NCBI GenBank assembly: GCA_025928645.1 | Contig: JAICJD010000009.1 | Location: 1 to 42,336 of the forward strand | DNA: 42,336 nt | Source of the DNA: Gemmatimonadales bacterium | Lineage (GTDB): Bacteria; Gemmatimonadota; Gemmatimonadetes; Gemmatimonadales; GWC2-71-9 | Direction: 5' to 3' | In this document: in pieces, positions 1 to 7,828 of the stretch | Position numbering within the stretch: the stretch's first letter is position 1 | How the letters are laid out: every line of letters starts with the position of its first letter | The notes under the pieces: model-generated | The model's database searches: none | What the model saw: the letters and a program-made list of their open reading frames with translations, nothing else | Told to the model about the DNA's origin: nothing | Position numbers and translations under genes: made by a program

Positions 1-1
1 C

Positions 2-436
2 GGCGCCAACGAGGCTGCGCAGTACGTGGACTGGAAGAAGATCCACCTGATCGGGCTCATCTTCTCGGTGTGCGGCGCGTTCTTCGGGTATGTGGCGGGC
101 GGCTGGGCGGCGGCGCGGATCGCCGGGCGGGTCCGGTCGGAGCCGGCGATGCTGCACGGGGCGATCGTCTGGCTGCTCACCATCCCCTTCCTCATGGTGC
201 TCGGTGCGATGGGCGGGGTGGGCCACATCGGCGGCTGGTACGGCGGGCTCGCGGCCATCGCGCCGGGCGCCTCCCCGCTGGGCGACACGGACCTGGCCGC
301 GGCCGTCCGCAATAACGCGCTGGCGACGGCCGTCGCCCTGCTCATCGGCCTCATCGGCGCCGTGCTCGGCGGCTGGCTGGCCTCGGGCGAGCCCATGACG
401 TTCACCCACTACCGCACCCGCGACCGCGCGGCCTGA
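2..436 (+). CDS. Small multi-pass membrane protein, 5'-truncated by window edge
   Basis: Open frame runs upstream of the listed start (GANEAAQYVDWKK...), three hydrophobic Gly/Ala-rich segments, stop at 434-436. Confidence 0.7.
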   Translation, partial: GANEAAQYVDWKKIHLIGLIFSVCGAFFGYVAGGWAAARIAGRVRSEPAMLHGAIVWLLTIPFLMVLGAMGGVGHIGGWYGGLAAIAPGASPLGDTDLAAAVRNNALATAVALLIGLIGAVLGGWLASGEPMTFTHYRTRDRAA

Positions 437-463
437 CCGCCGCGGAGCGAAAGGAGACTTTCG

Positions 464-544
464 ATGGCGCTCATCCTGCTCTGGCTGCTCGGCGTGCCTG
501 GGGTGATCATCCTGATCCTGTTCCTGCTCGGGGTCGGACACTAG
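464..544 (+). CDS. 26-aa hydrophobic small membrane protein (MALILLWLLGVPGVIILILFLLGVGH)
   Basis: ATG preceded by an AAAGGAGA Shine-Dalgarno, single TM helix; too short for the ORF track. Confidence 0.55.
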   Translation: MALILLWLLGVPGVIILILFLLGVGH

Positions 545-695
545 CCGACGGCGAAGGGTCTGGTCCGACGGCCGAGCGTCGCTGGGCGGCGCTCCGCCGT
601 TGTGTCTGGGTCGCGGGCGTGTTCTCCCTATCTCTGTGGTGAGTCCAGGTGCCGTCGCCTGTCCCGACCTCCGCCGGGGGAGATTCGGTACCGAC

Positions 696-989
696 GTTCA
701 CCACGGAACCACGGAAGACACGGACAACGGCCACGGACGGCTTTTTGGGTGAAGGGCACACCGGATCGGGTTCCGTCGCTAGTTCAAAAGCAACCACGGA
801 GGGCACGGAGAACTGCCACGGAGGCAACTTGGTGGTGGTGCCCCGCGCCCCGATGCGCTTCGTTTCCCCAGTGCCCTCCGTGCCTCCGTGGTTGCTTTTT
901 ACTAGGAATCGAACCTCGCGGGTGTGCCGTTGACCCAAAGCTGTTTTCCGTGGCGGTTGTCCGTGCCCCTCCGTGGTTCCGTGGTGAAC
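696..989. repeat. Long imperfect inverted repeat built from CCACGGA-type units
   Basis: Left arm GTTCACCACGGAACCACGGA..CACGGACAACGGCCACGGA...AAAAGCAACCACGGAGG; right arm is its imperfect reverse complement ending ...CCTCCGTGGTTCCGTGGTGAAC. Confidence 0.85.
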
Positions 990-1009
990 TACCGCAGCAG
1001 AAGCCCGCC

Positions 1010-1072
1010 GGTGTGCCGTTGACCCGCGGCTTCCCTCCATGGCTCTCTCTCGCATGCCTCCGCGGTGTACCA
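1010..1072 (-). repeat. Diverged additional copy of the right arm of the CCACGGA element
   Basis: Exact 16-mer GGTGTGCCGTTGACCC at 921-936 and 1010-1025, followed in both by CTCC(G/A)TGG-type units. Confidence 0.6.
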
Positions 1073-1228
1073 TCATGCGCCAGGCATCGCGATGGGCGTC
1101 GTGCCAGCGGATGGCGGATCTCGGGATTAGGTTGGCTCCGGTGCCGGACGCGGCCGGTGAGAAGCCTGCCGGGGTGAGCGCGTCTGACCGGTGTGCGAGC
1201 GGGAGCCCCACCCTCAGAGGAGACCTCG

Positions 1229-1618
1229 ATGAGCAGCAGCAGCAACTGGCAGCAGGACGTCCTGGCACGCGAGGAGGAGAACTGCGCCGCCTTTCTCGCT
1301 GCCGACGTCCCCACGCTCGACCGGCTGTGGACCGACGACTTTGCCGTCAACTCTCCGATCAACGTGGTGAACGACAAGCGTCGCACCATGGCGCTGCTCC
1401 AGGCCGGCCGTATCCGCCACACGTCGATGTCGCAGCAGATCGAGCACATGTCCTGCCACGGCGACGTGGTGGTCGTGATGGGGAGTGACCAGGTCATCGA
1501 CCCGCCGGCCGACACCATCACCCACCGCCGGTTCACCAACCTGTGGCGGCTGGAGCACGGCGAGTGGCGGTGCTTCGCGCGGCACGCGAACGTAGCGAGG
1601 ACCGAGAACCGAGCCTAG
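1229..1618 (+). CDS. NTF2-like (SnoaL/DUF4440-type) protein
   Basis: MSSSSNWQQDVLAREEENCAAFLAADVPTLDRLWTDDFAVNSP...; GAGGAGA upstream of ATG. Confidence 0.75.
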   Translation: MSSSSNWQQDVLAREEENCAAFLAADVPTLDRLWTDDFAVNSPINVVNDKRRTMALLQAGRIRHTSMSQQIEHMSCHGDVVVVMGSDQVIDPPADTITHRRFTNLWRLEHGEWRCFARHANVARTENRA

Positions 1619-1649
1619 AATACGCGTGACCGTTTGCCAGGAGGATTCG

Positions 1650-2168
1650 ATGCCGACGACTGAGCTCGACCGGTTCCGCACCGTGTGGGACACGGAATCC
1701 GGCCTCACCGTGAAATTGCTCGAGGCGCTTCCCGCTGATCAGTACGACTTCCGCCCCGACCCCGGCAACCGCTCCATCGGCGAGATGGCGTGGCATCTCG
1801 GCGAGATCGAGGGTTACATCACCCTGGGGATCGCCAACGGCGCGGTGACATTCCAGGAAGCGCCGCCCAACATGCAGCGCCCCCGCGAGGTGCGGCAGCT
1901 CGCGCCCGGCTACCAGCGGGTGCACCAGGAGGCGATGGCGCGGCTCGCCAACCTCACCGACGCCGACCTCGACCGCGAGATCCCGTTCATCGACCGGCCC
2001 ATGCCCATCAGGGACCTCCTGTGGGGCGCGATCCTGATGCACTCGATCCACCACCGTGGGCAGCTCTCGCTCATGTGCCGGCTGGCGGGGGGCGTCGCGC
2101 CGGGGATTTACGGGCCGAACCGCGAAGAAATGGCGGCCATGCGGGAGCGGATGAAGGCGGGCGTGTAG
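1650..2168 (+). CDS. DinB family protein
   Basis: SIGEMAWHLGEIEGYI...GAILMHSIHHRGQLSLMCRLAG; conserved DinB His positions; AGGAGG RBS. Confidence 0.85.
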   Translation: MPTTELDRFRTVWDTESGLTVKLLEALPADQYDFRPDPGNRSIGEMAWHLGEIEGYITLGIANGAVTFQEAPPNMQRPREVRQLAPGYQRVHQEAMARLANLTDADLDREIPFIDRPMPIRDLLWGAILMHSIHHRGQLSLMCRLAGGVAPGIYGPNREEMAAMRERMKAGV

Positions 2169-2186
2169 CGGGTTCCGGTGCCAGGA

Positions 2187-2230
2187 GTTCACCACGGAAC
2201 CCCGAAAGGCACGGACAACAGCCACGGAAA
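2187..2230 (+). repeat. Solo half-copy of the CCACGGA element
   Basis: GTTCACCACGGAACCCCGAAAGGCACGGACAACAGCCACGGAAA matches the left arm at 696-735, in the gap between convergent genes. Confidence 0.75.
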
Positions 2231-2266
2231 GGCGCGCATTCAGCTCGCACCTCCGCGCTCTCCTCC

Positions 2267-3892
2267 TTACCAGTCAGTCGGCCGGTAGTCCTTGAGGAAC
2301 TTCCCCCACACATGCACACCGGTGTTGAACCCGTCGACGATCGGGTCCACGATGCGCGCGCCGCCGTCCACGACGTCGAGTGGCGGGTGGAACCGATGCT
2401 CGGCGGCCTTCCGGGCCGCGATCGCCGCCGGGTCCTCATCCGTCACCCACCCGGTGTCCACCGCGTTCATGTGGATGCCGTCCTGCTGGTAGTCGGCGGC
2501 GGCGGTGCGGGTCATCATGTTGAGCGCCGCCTTCGCCATGTTGGTGTGCGGGTGGCGCGTGGTCTTGAAGTTCCGGTAGAACTGCCCCTCCATCGCCGAC
2601 ACGTTCACGATGTGCTTCGCGCCGCCGGGCGTCCGGCGCATGACCGGCTTGAGCCGGGCGTTCAGGATGAACGGCGCCACGGCGTTCACCAGGTGCACCT
2701 CGAGCAGCTCGACCGAGGGCACATCCGCCATCAGCATGCGCCACGAGTTCCCCTCCCTCAGGTCTACCTGCTGCCCGTCCTGGTCCAACCGCCCGTCCGG
2801 AAACAGCTCCGCGCCCACGTCGTGCTCGCCGGGCAGGAGTGGCACCTGCGACAGCTCCGCGGCGCCCGCGATGCCGGCGAGGCTCGGGATGCGGCGGTCG
2901 AACGCGGCTGGGCCCGCGTGCGCCACATCGGCCGCGGGGTGCTCGCCGACCCAGGCCTCGTAGCGGCCGAGCAGGCGGCGCGCCGGCGGCGGCAGCGAGG
3001 CGCCGGCCGCGCGCTCCGCCGCCATCATGTGGGCGTAGAAGGCGGGCGGACGGCGGACGGTCTGGCAGGCGTTGTTCACGATGAAGTCGAGTCTGTCCCT
3101 CGTCGGCACGAGCTCGTGGCAGAACGCCTCGACGCTCGGCGTGTGGCGCAGATCGAGCCCGAAGATCTCGAGCCGGTCGCGCCAGTCGGCAAAGTCGGGC
3201 TCGCGGGCGTACCGGGCGGCGGAGTCGCGGGGGAACCGCGTGGTGACGATGAGGTGCGCGCCCGAGCGGAGCAGCTTGAGCCCCGCCTGGTAACCGATCT
3301 TCACCCGGCCGCCGGTGAGCAGCGCCACCGTGCCGCGCAGGTCCGCCAGCTCGGCGCGCTTGCGGAAGTTGAACTCGGCGCACGGCGGGCAGAGCTGGTC
3401 GTAGAAGTCGTGCAGCGCGGTGAAGTGCGCCTTGCAGACGTAGCAGTGCTGCTCGTCGCGCGGCTCGCGGGGCGCCTCGGCGTCGTGCACGTCATCCGGC
3501 GCGAAGGCGTCCGGCGGCACCGGAGGGAAGACGTTGGGCGTGGTGAACACCGGCTGCCGGCGCAGCGTCCGGATGCCGGTGCGCTCGCGCGCCGACTCCT
3601 CGCGGGCCACCCGCTCCGCCTTCCGCTTCCGCGCGGAGGCGCGCACCAGCCGCCGGCGGCTGACCGCGTCGGGCGAGTACACGTGACCCGCGGCCTGGAG
3701 CAGGCGGCGACGGTCGGGCCCGGGAATGTGCGCGAGCACCGTGCGGTCGGCGACGATGCGCTCGAGTACGAGCACGGCGGCGCGCACGTCGTCGAGGAAT
3801 CCCCCTTCCACAGCGGCCAACGGGGGGTCAATGGGGCTCACGATCGGGTCAGGGGCGGGGGCGGGGGTGGGGGTCGGCGCCGGGGAATTCAC
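2267..3892 (-). CDS. SDR family oxidoreductase with long N-terminal extension carrying a CxxC..CxxC zinc-ribbon-like segment
   Basis: [54 protein letters not shown]; extension [26 protein letters not shown] start chosen. Confidence 0.8.
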   Translation of the reverse strand: MNSPAPTPTPAPAPDPIVSPIDPPLAAVEGGFLDDVRAAVLVLERIVADRTVLAHIPGPDRRRLLQAAGHVYSPDAVSRRRLVRASARKRKAERVAREESARERTGIRTLRRQPVFTTPNVFPPVPPDAFAPDDVHDAEAPREPRDEQHCYVCKAHFTALHDFYDQLCPPCAEFNFRKRAELADLRGTVALLTGGRVKIGYQAGLKLLRSGAHLIVTTRFPRDSAARYAREPDFADWRDRLEIFGLDLRHTPSVEAFCHELVPTRDRLDFIVNNACQTVRRPPAFYAHMMAAERAAGASLPPPARRLLGRYEAWVGEHPAADVAHAGPAAFDRRIPSLAGIAGAAELSQVPLLPGEHDVGAELFPDGRLDQDGQQVDLREGNSWRMLMADVPSVELLEVHLVNAVAPFILNARLKPVMRRTPGGAKHIVNVSAMEGQFYRNFKTTRHPHTNMAKAALNMMTRTAAADYQQDGIHMNAVDTGWVTDEDPAAIAARKAAEHRFHPPLDVVDGGARIVDPIVDGFNTGVHVWGKFLKDYRPTDW

Positions 3893-4023
3893 GACGTGCG
3901 CTCCAAAGATATGAGGGGGATGGCAGAATATACACGGCGGGCCGGGTCGCTTCGCGGGCGGCGCGCTGGACACGACGAGCGCCCCGGCCCCACTATGGGG
4001 CAACCTCCGACAAGGGACCTCCC

Positions 4024-4827
4024 ATGACGGAACCCACGCTCCGCCGGAGCCTCGACGCGGCGAGCGGCTACCAGGAGCTGCTGGTGCCAGCGCTGATGGA
4101 GGAGTGGGCGCCGCGCGTCGCCGGGGCCGCCGCGGTCGGCGCGGGCGATCGCGTGCTCGACGTCGCCTGCGGCACCGGCGTGCTCACCCGCGAGGCGGCC
4201 CGCCGTGCCGGCCCCACGGGCGCGGTGGCCGGCCTCGATCTGAGCGCCGAGATGCTGGCGGTGGCGAGGCGGCTGAGCCCGTCGCTCGCATGGCACCAGG
4301 CGAGCGCCCAGGCGCTGCCGTTCCCCGACCGGTCGTTCGACGCCGTGGTGAGCCAGTTCGGGCTCATGTTCTTTCCCGATCGGCCGGCGGCGCTTCGCGA
4401 GATAGTCCGGGTGCTGAGGCCGGGCGGCCGGCTCGCCGTGGCGGTGTGGGGCTCGCTGGACGACACGCCGGCCTACGCCGCCGAGGTGGCGCTGGTGCAG
4501 CGGCTGGCGGGACCGGCGGCCGCGGAAGCGCTCCGCGAGCCGTTCGTGCTCGGGCGTCGGTCGCTCGTGGCGAAGCTGTTCGCCGCGGCCGGCATTCCCG
4601 ACCCGCGGATCGCGCTCGAGCCAGGCCGCGGGCGGTTTCCCAGCATCCGAAGGATGGTCGAGGTGGACGTGCGGGACTGGCTCAGGATCGTCGGGATTGT
4701 CCTGGAGGACGCCCTGATCGAGCGGATCCTGCGCGAAGCGGAGACGGCCCTCGCGCCGTTCGTCAGGGCCGCCGGGCGCGGGGTGGAGTTCGAATCACCC
4801 GCCGTGGTGGCCGCCGCGGTACGATAG
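4024..4827 (+). CDS. Class I SAM-dependent methyltransferase
   Basis: [67 protein letters not shown]. Confidence 0.9.
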   Translation: MTEPTLRRSLDAASGYQELLVPALMEEWAPRVAGAAAVGAGDRVLDVACGTGVLTREAARRAGPTGAVAGLDLSAEMLAVARRLSPSLAWHQASAQALPFPDRSFDAVVSQFGLMFFPDRPAALREIVRVLRPGGRLAVAVWGSLDDTPAYAAEVALVQRLAGPAAAEALREPFVLGRRSLVAKLFAAAGIPDPRIALEPGRGRFPSIRRMVEVDVRDWLRIVGIVLEDALIERILREAETALAPFVRAAGRGVEFESPAVVAAAVR

Positions 4828-4836
4828 TGCGGCCGC

Positions 4837-5806
4837 CTACCGACCCTTGAGCGCGAATGCCAGCACATAGTCCCCCTGCGGGCTCCCGAGCTTCCCGTGC
4901 CCACCCGCGCAGATCACCACGTACTGCGTGCCGCCCACGGTGTACCTCATCGGCGTCGCCTGCGCGCCGGCGGGGAGCCGGTAGCTCCAGAGCAGCTTCC
5001 CGGTCTCCGCGTCGAAGGCGCGGAACACCGGGTCGATCGTCGCCGAGGTGAAGACCAGCCCGCCGGCTGTCGCCATCGGGCCGCCCAGGTTCACCGAACC
5101 GGTCTCCTTCCCCTCTACCATCGTGCCGAGCGGCACCCCCCACACCTTGCGGCCGCTCGCGAGGTCCACCGCGATGGTGGTTCCCCAGGGCGGCGCGTTG
5201 CAGCGCGCCTTGCCCGGCGAGAAGACGAAGCTCCGGTAGATGCTGTAGGGCGCGGGCTCCTGCCGCCCGGACTCGCCGAAGATCCGGTTGTCCTGCTCCG
5301 CCTCCGTCTCCCGCGCGTACTCGGCGCGCGGGATCATCCGCACCCACGCGACCAGCCGATTGGCGTTCGCGAACATGAGCCGCCGCACCGGGTCGTAGGC
5401 GGCGCCGCCCCAGTTGACGCCGCCGGCGTTGCTCGCACCTCGACGGTGCCCTTCAGGCTCGGCGGCGTGAAGACGCCCTCCGAGCGCATGGCCCGCACCT
5501 TGTCGGCGCACCAGGCGGAGTCCGCCGGCGGGGGGCCCCACGCGTCCGCAGGACCGAACTTCTCGGGCACCAGCGAGATCGGCGAGAATGGCCGAAGGCC
5601 GCCTTCCGGACCATCTCGGTCTTCGCGTCGAGCGCGTGGGTCCGGTAGGTCCAGGCCACCTCGAGCCGGGCCACGTTGCCGCGGTCGATCTGCCGCGCCG
5701 GAGAGTAGCGGGTCCCCGCGGGGTCGGCGCCGTAGCTGGTCCAAGCGGCGGCGGCGGAGTCAGGAGATCCGGCGGACTGAGCCGCGGCGGCCGAGGCGGA
5801 GCCGAA
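4837..5806 (-). pseudogene. PQQ-dependent quinoprotein dehydrogenase remnant: internal deletion plus frameshift
   Basis: N-terminal WTSYGADPAGTRYSPARQIDRGNVARLEVAWTYRTHALDAKTEMVRKAAF joins directly to FSPISLVPEKFGPADAWGPPPADSAWCADKVRAMRSEGVFTPPSLKGTV in another frame, then to GGVNWGGAAYDPVRRLMFANANRL... in a third. Confidence 0.85.
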
Positions 5807-6000
5807 CGTCAGGCGGTGCTCGTGGGCAGCGGGTTCAGCGGCCTGCGGCCGAGATCGCGGAGCTGGCGGCTGTGCTGTAGCAGTCGGTCGCCGGCGGCGC
5901 GGAGATCATGGCCCATGCGGGGATCGGCGGGCAAGTCGGGCGGCACCGCGCATGCGGCCCGCGATGCCGACGCTCGAGGCCGGCCACGAGAGTCGCCGCG

Positions 6001-6351
6001 TCATGTTCCTCCAGCCAGCCCGCGTCGGTCGAGACACTCCGGGCAATAGGTGTGGCTGAGGCGTTGCCGTTGCTCGAGGTAGGCCTGCAGAGTGGGCGGG
6101 GCCTCGCGCCAGGCGCCGCCCGGGGTGCGCACCCGCCGGCAGTAGGCGCAGGCCGCGACCAGATAGTCCCGATCGCTCCCCAGACGGGCGATCATCTCGA
6201 GCCACGCGATCCACTCGAGACGGCGGCGCTCCCGTTCAACGAAGCGCTCGCCCGGCGCCCCCGCGCGATGCGGCCGCAGGTGCTCGAGCAGCTCCGACAG
6301 GCTCACCCTGAGGCGCAGACGCACGGATTGTGGGGTGGAGGATCCATCCAA
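6001..6351 (-). CDS. Small protein with a CxxC...CPEC putative zinc-binding motif
   Basis: CAYCRRVRTPGGAWREAPPTLQAYLEQRQRLSHTYCPECLD resembles the C-terminal CxxC/CPxC segment of some PAS/receiver signalling proteins. Confidence 0.65.
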   Translation of the reverse strand: MDGSSTPQSVRLRLRVSLSELLEHLRPHRAGAPGERFVERERRRLEWIAWLEMIARLGSDRDYLVAACAYCRRVRTPGGAWREAPPTLQAYLEQRQRLSHTYCPECLDRRGLAGGT

Positions 6352-6471
6352 TCTACCGGCGGTTTCCGGGCGCGGAAGAGGAGCGCGGCGCCTGTTTCGC
6401 CCGGAGCCGTCCGGACGCTATCTTGAGCGTGAACCCCCTGTCGGTTTCTCGCAGCCAGCACAAGGGTTTCG

Positions 6472-6870
6472 ATGGCCACCCCCGCCTCGCGGCCGCCGTC
6501 CCGCACCCTCCTCCTCGTCGATGACGACGCCGCCGTTCGCGCGGTCGCCGGCCGCATGCTGCGCGAGGCCGGTTATGCGGTGCTCGAAGCGTCCGACGGA
6601 CTGCAGGCGTGGACCCACTTCCAGCGGGACCCTTCCCGATACGACGCACTGCTGACGGACGTAGTGATGCCGCGGATGCCGGGCACCGAGCTCGCGGCGC
6701 GCGTCCATTCGGCGCGCCCGTCGCTGCCCGTGCTCATGATGTCGGCGTTCACCCCGGCCGATCTCATGGCCCGGGGGCTCGAGGCGTCCCACGGCGAGGT
6801 CGTGTCGAAACCCTTCAACGCCGACCAACTGCTGGCCGCGGTGGCTCGGATCCTCGATAGAGATGCCTGA
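6472..6870 (+). CDS. Stand-alone response regulator receiver (CheY-like)
   Basis: LLLVDDDAAVRAV, DALLTDVVMPRMPG, VVSKPF. Confidence 0.9.
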   Translation: MATPASRPPSRTLLLVDDDAAVRAVAGRMLREAGYAVLEASDGLQAWTHFQRDPSRYDALLTDVVMPRMPGTELAARVHSARPSLPVLMMSAFTPADLMARGLEASHGEVVSKPFNADQLLAAVARILDRDA

Positions 6871-7093
6871 TATGCGCGCTCGCTCACGGTCGCTGACCTG
6901 GCATGGCCAGACGTTTCGCTTCGAGTACACCCCCGCCCCGCGGGACGCCCGAACATCGCTCTGGGCGGTCTCGCGCCGGGGAGAGTTCATCGGCATGATG
7001 GCCTGCTCGACTGAGGTCACCACCAAGGACTTCGACGTCCGGGGCCTGGGCTGGCTGGACGACTTGCTGGGGGGCGGCAAGCCCGCCCGCTGA
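6863..7093 (+). CDS. Hypothetical 76-aa protein overlapping the receiver gene
   Basis: ORF overlaps the CheY-like stop by 8 bp; plausible coding composition. Confidence 0.55.
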   Translation: MPDMRARSRSLTWHGQTFRFEYTPAPRDARTSLWAVSRRGEFIGMMACSTEVTTKDFDVRGLGWLDDLLGGGKPAR

Positions 7094-7106
7094 CGCGCGG
7101 AGCCGC

Positions 7107-7592
7107 TCAGCTCCCCTGGTGCTGCCCGGAGCCACGGCGCCGCTGGAGGCGCGTCATGGAGGGTGGATCGCCCGGTGCCGCCGCCCGGGCGCCGAGCTGG
7201 TCGTACAGCACCCCGGCCAGCTCGGCGAAGTGGACGGGCTTGGGAACAAACGGCAGGTAGCTGTAGCCCGCGAGCAGATCGTCCACGTGAGCGTCGTCGG
7301 GCGCGGCCATGAGGACAATTCTGAGCCCTGGATCGAGGTCGCGCGCGCGCTCGGCCAGCTCCCCACCGTCCATGCGGCGGAGCGCCAGGTCGGCCAGCAG
7401 GAGCTTGACCTCGCGCGGATGCTCCCGGAGGAATGCCAGCGCTGCGGGACCGCCGGCGCAGCTCCGGACCGGAAAGCCCATGGCCCGGACCATCCGGCTC
7501 ACGATGGAACGGTGGGTGAGCTCGTCGGCCACGACGAGCACCAGGGGTCCGGGCGTGAACGGAAGGAGGGTTGCCTCCTCGTGGTCCGGCAT
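7107..7592 (-). CDS. Response regulator receiver domain protein
   Basis: MPDHEEATLLPFTPGPLVLVVADELTHRSIVSRMVRAMGF...LLLADLALRRMDGGELAERAR...FVPKPVHF. Confidence 0.75.
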   Translation of the reverse strand: MPDHEEATLLPFTPGPLVLVVADELTHRSIVSRMVRAMGFPVRSCAGGPAALAFLREHPREVKLLLADLALRRMDGGELAERARDLDPGLRIVLMAAPDDAHVDDLLAGYSYLPFVPKPVHFAELAGVLYDQLGARAAAPGDPPSMTRLQRRRGSGQHQGS

Positions 7593-7828
7593 GGGGCCTC
7601 CTGGCGGCCGGGTAGCCGTCGGTGGGCCCTCTCCACGAAGAGGGCGGGATGGACCTGTCGAACACCGTCTGGTCGGAGTGTACCGGTCCGGGGTCGAACC
7701 GAGTGTGACGCGCGCCACACGGGACGCCCCGGCGCCGGTCGAGCCCCCGACTGGCCGCCCCAGTGCCGAGCCCGCATACTTGGGGCGTCCACCACCGCCA
7801 TACGCGCGTCCCGCACCCAGGAGCAGGC

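Noticed and set aside
696-1072. CRISPR array interpretation of the CCACGGA repeats
   Set aside because: Units are short, irregular and inverted, with no regular spacers and no cas genes in the window.
507-1268. 253-aa and neighbouring ORFs across the CCACGGA repeat
   Set aside because: Translations such as HHGTTEGHG / NHGGTEGTGE are read-through of the repeat, not protein evidence.
1790-4027. 745-aa plus-strand ORF across the DinB and SDR genes
   Set aside because: Out-of-frame translation of two supported genes; Arg/Ala/His-rich with no domain signature.
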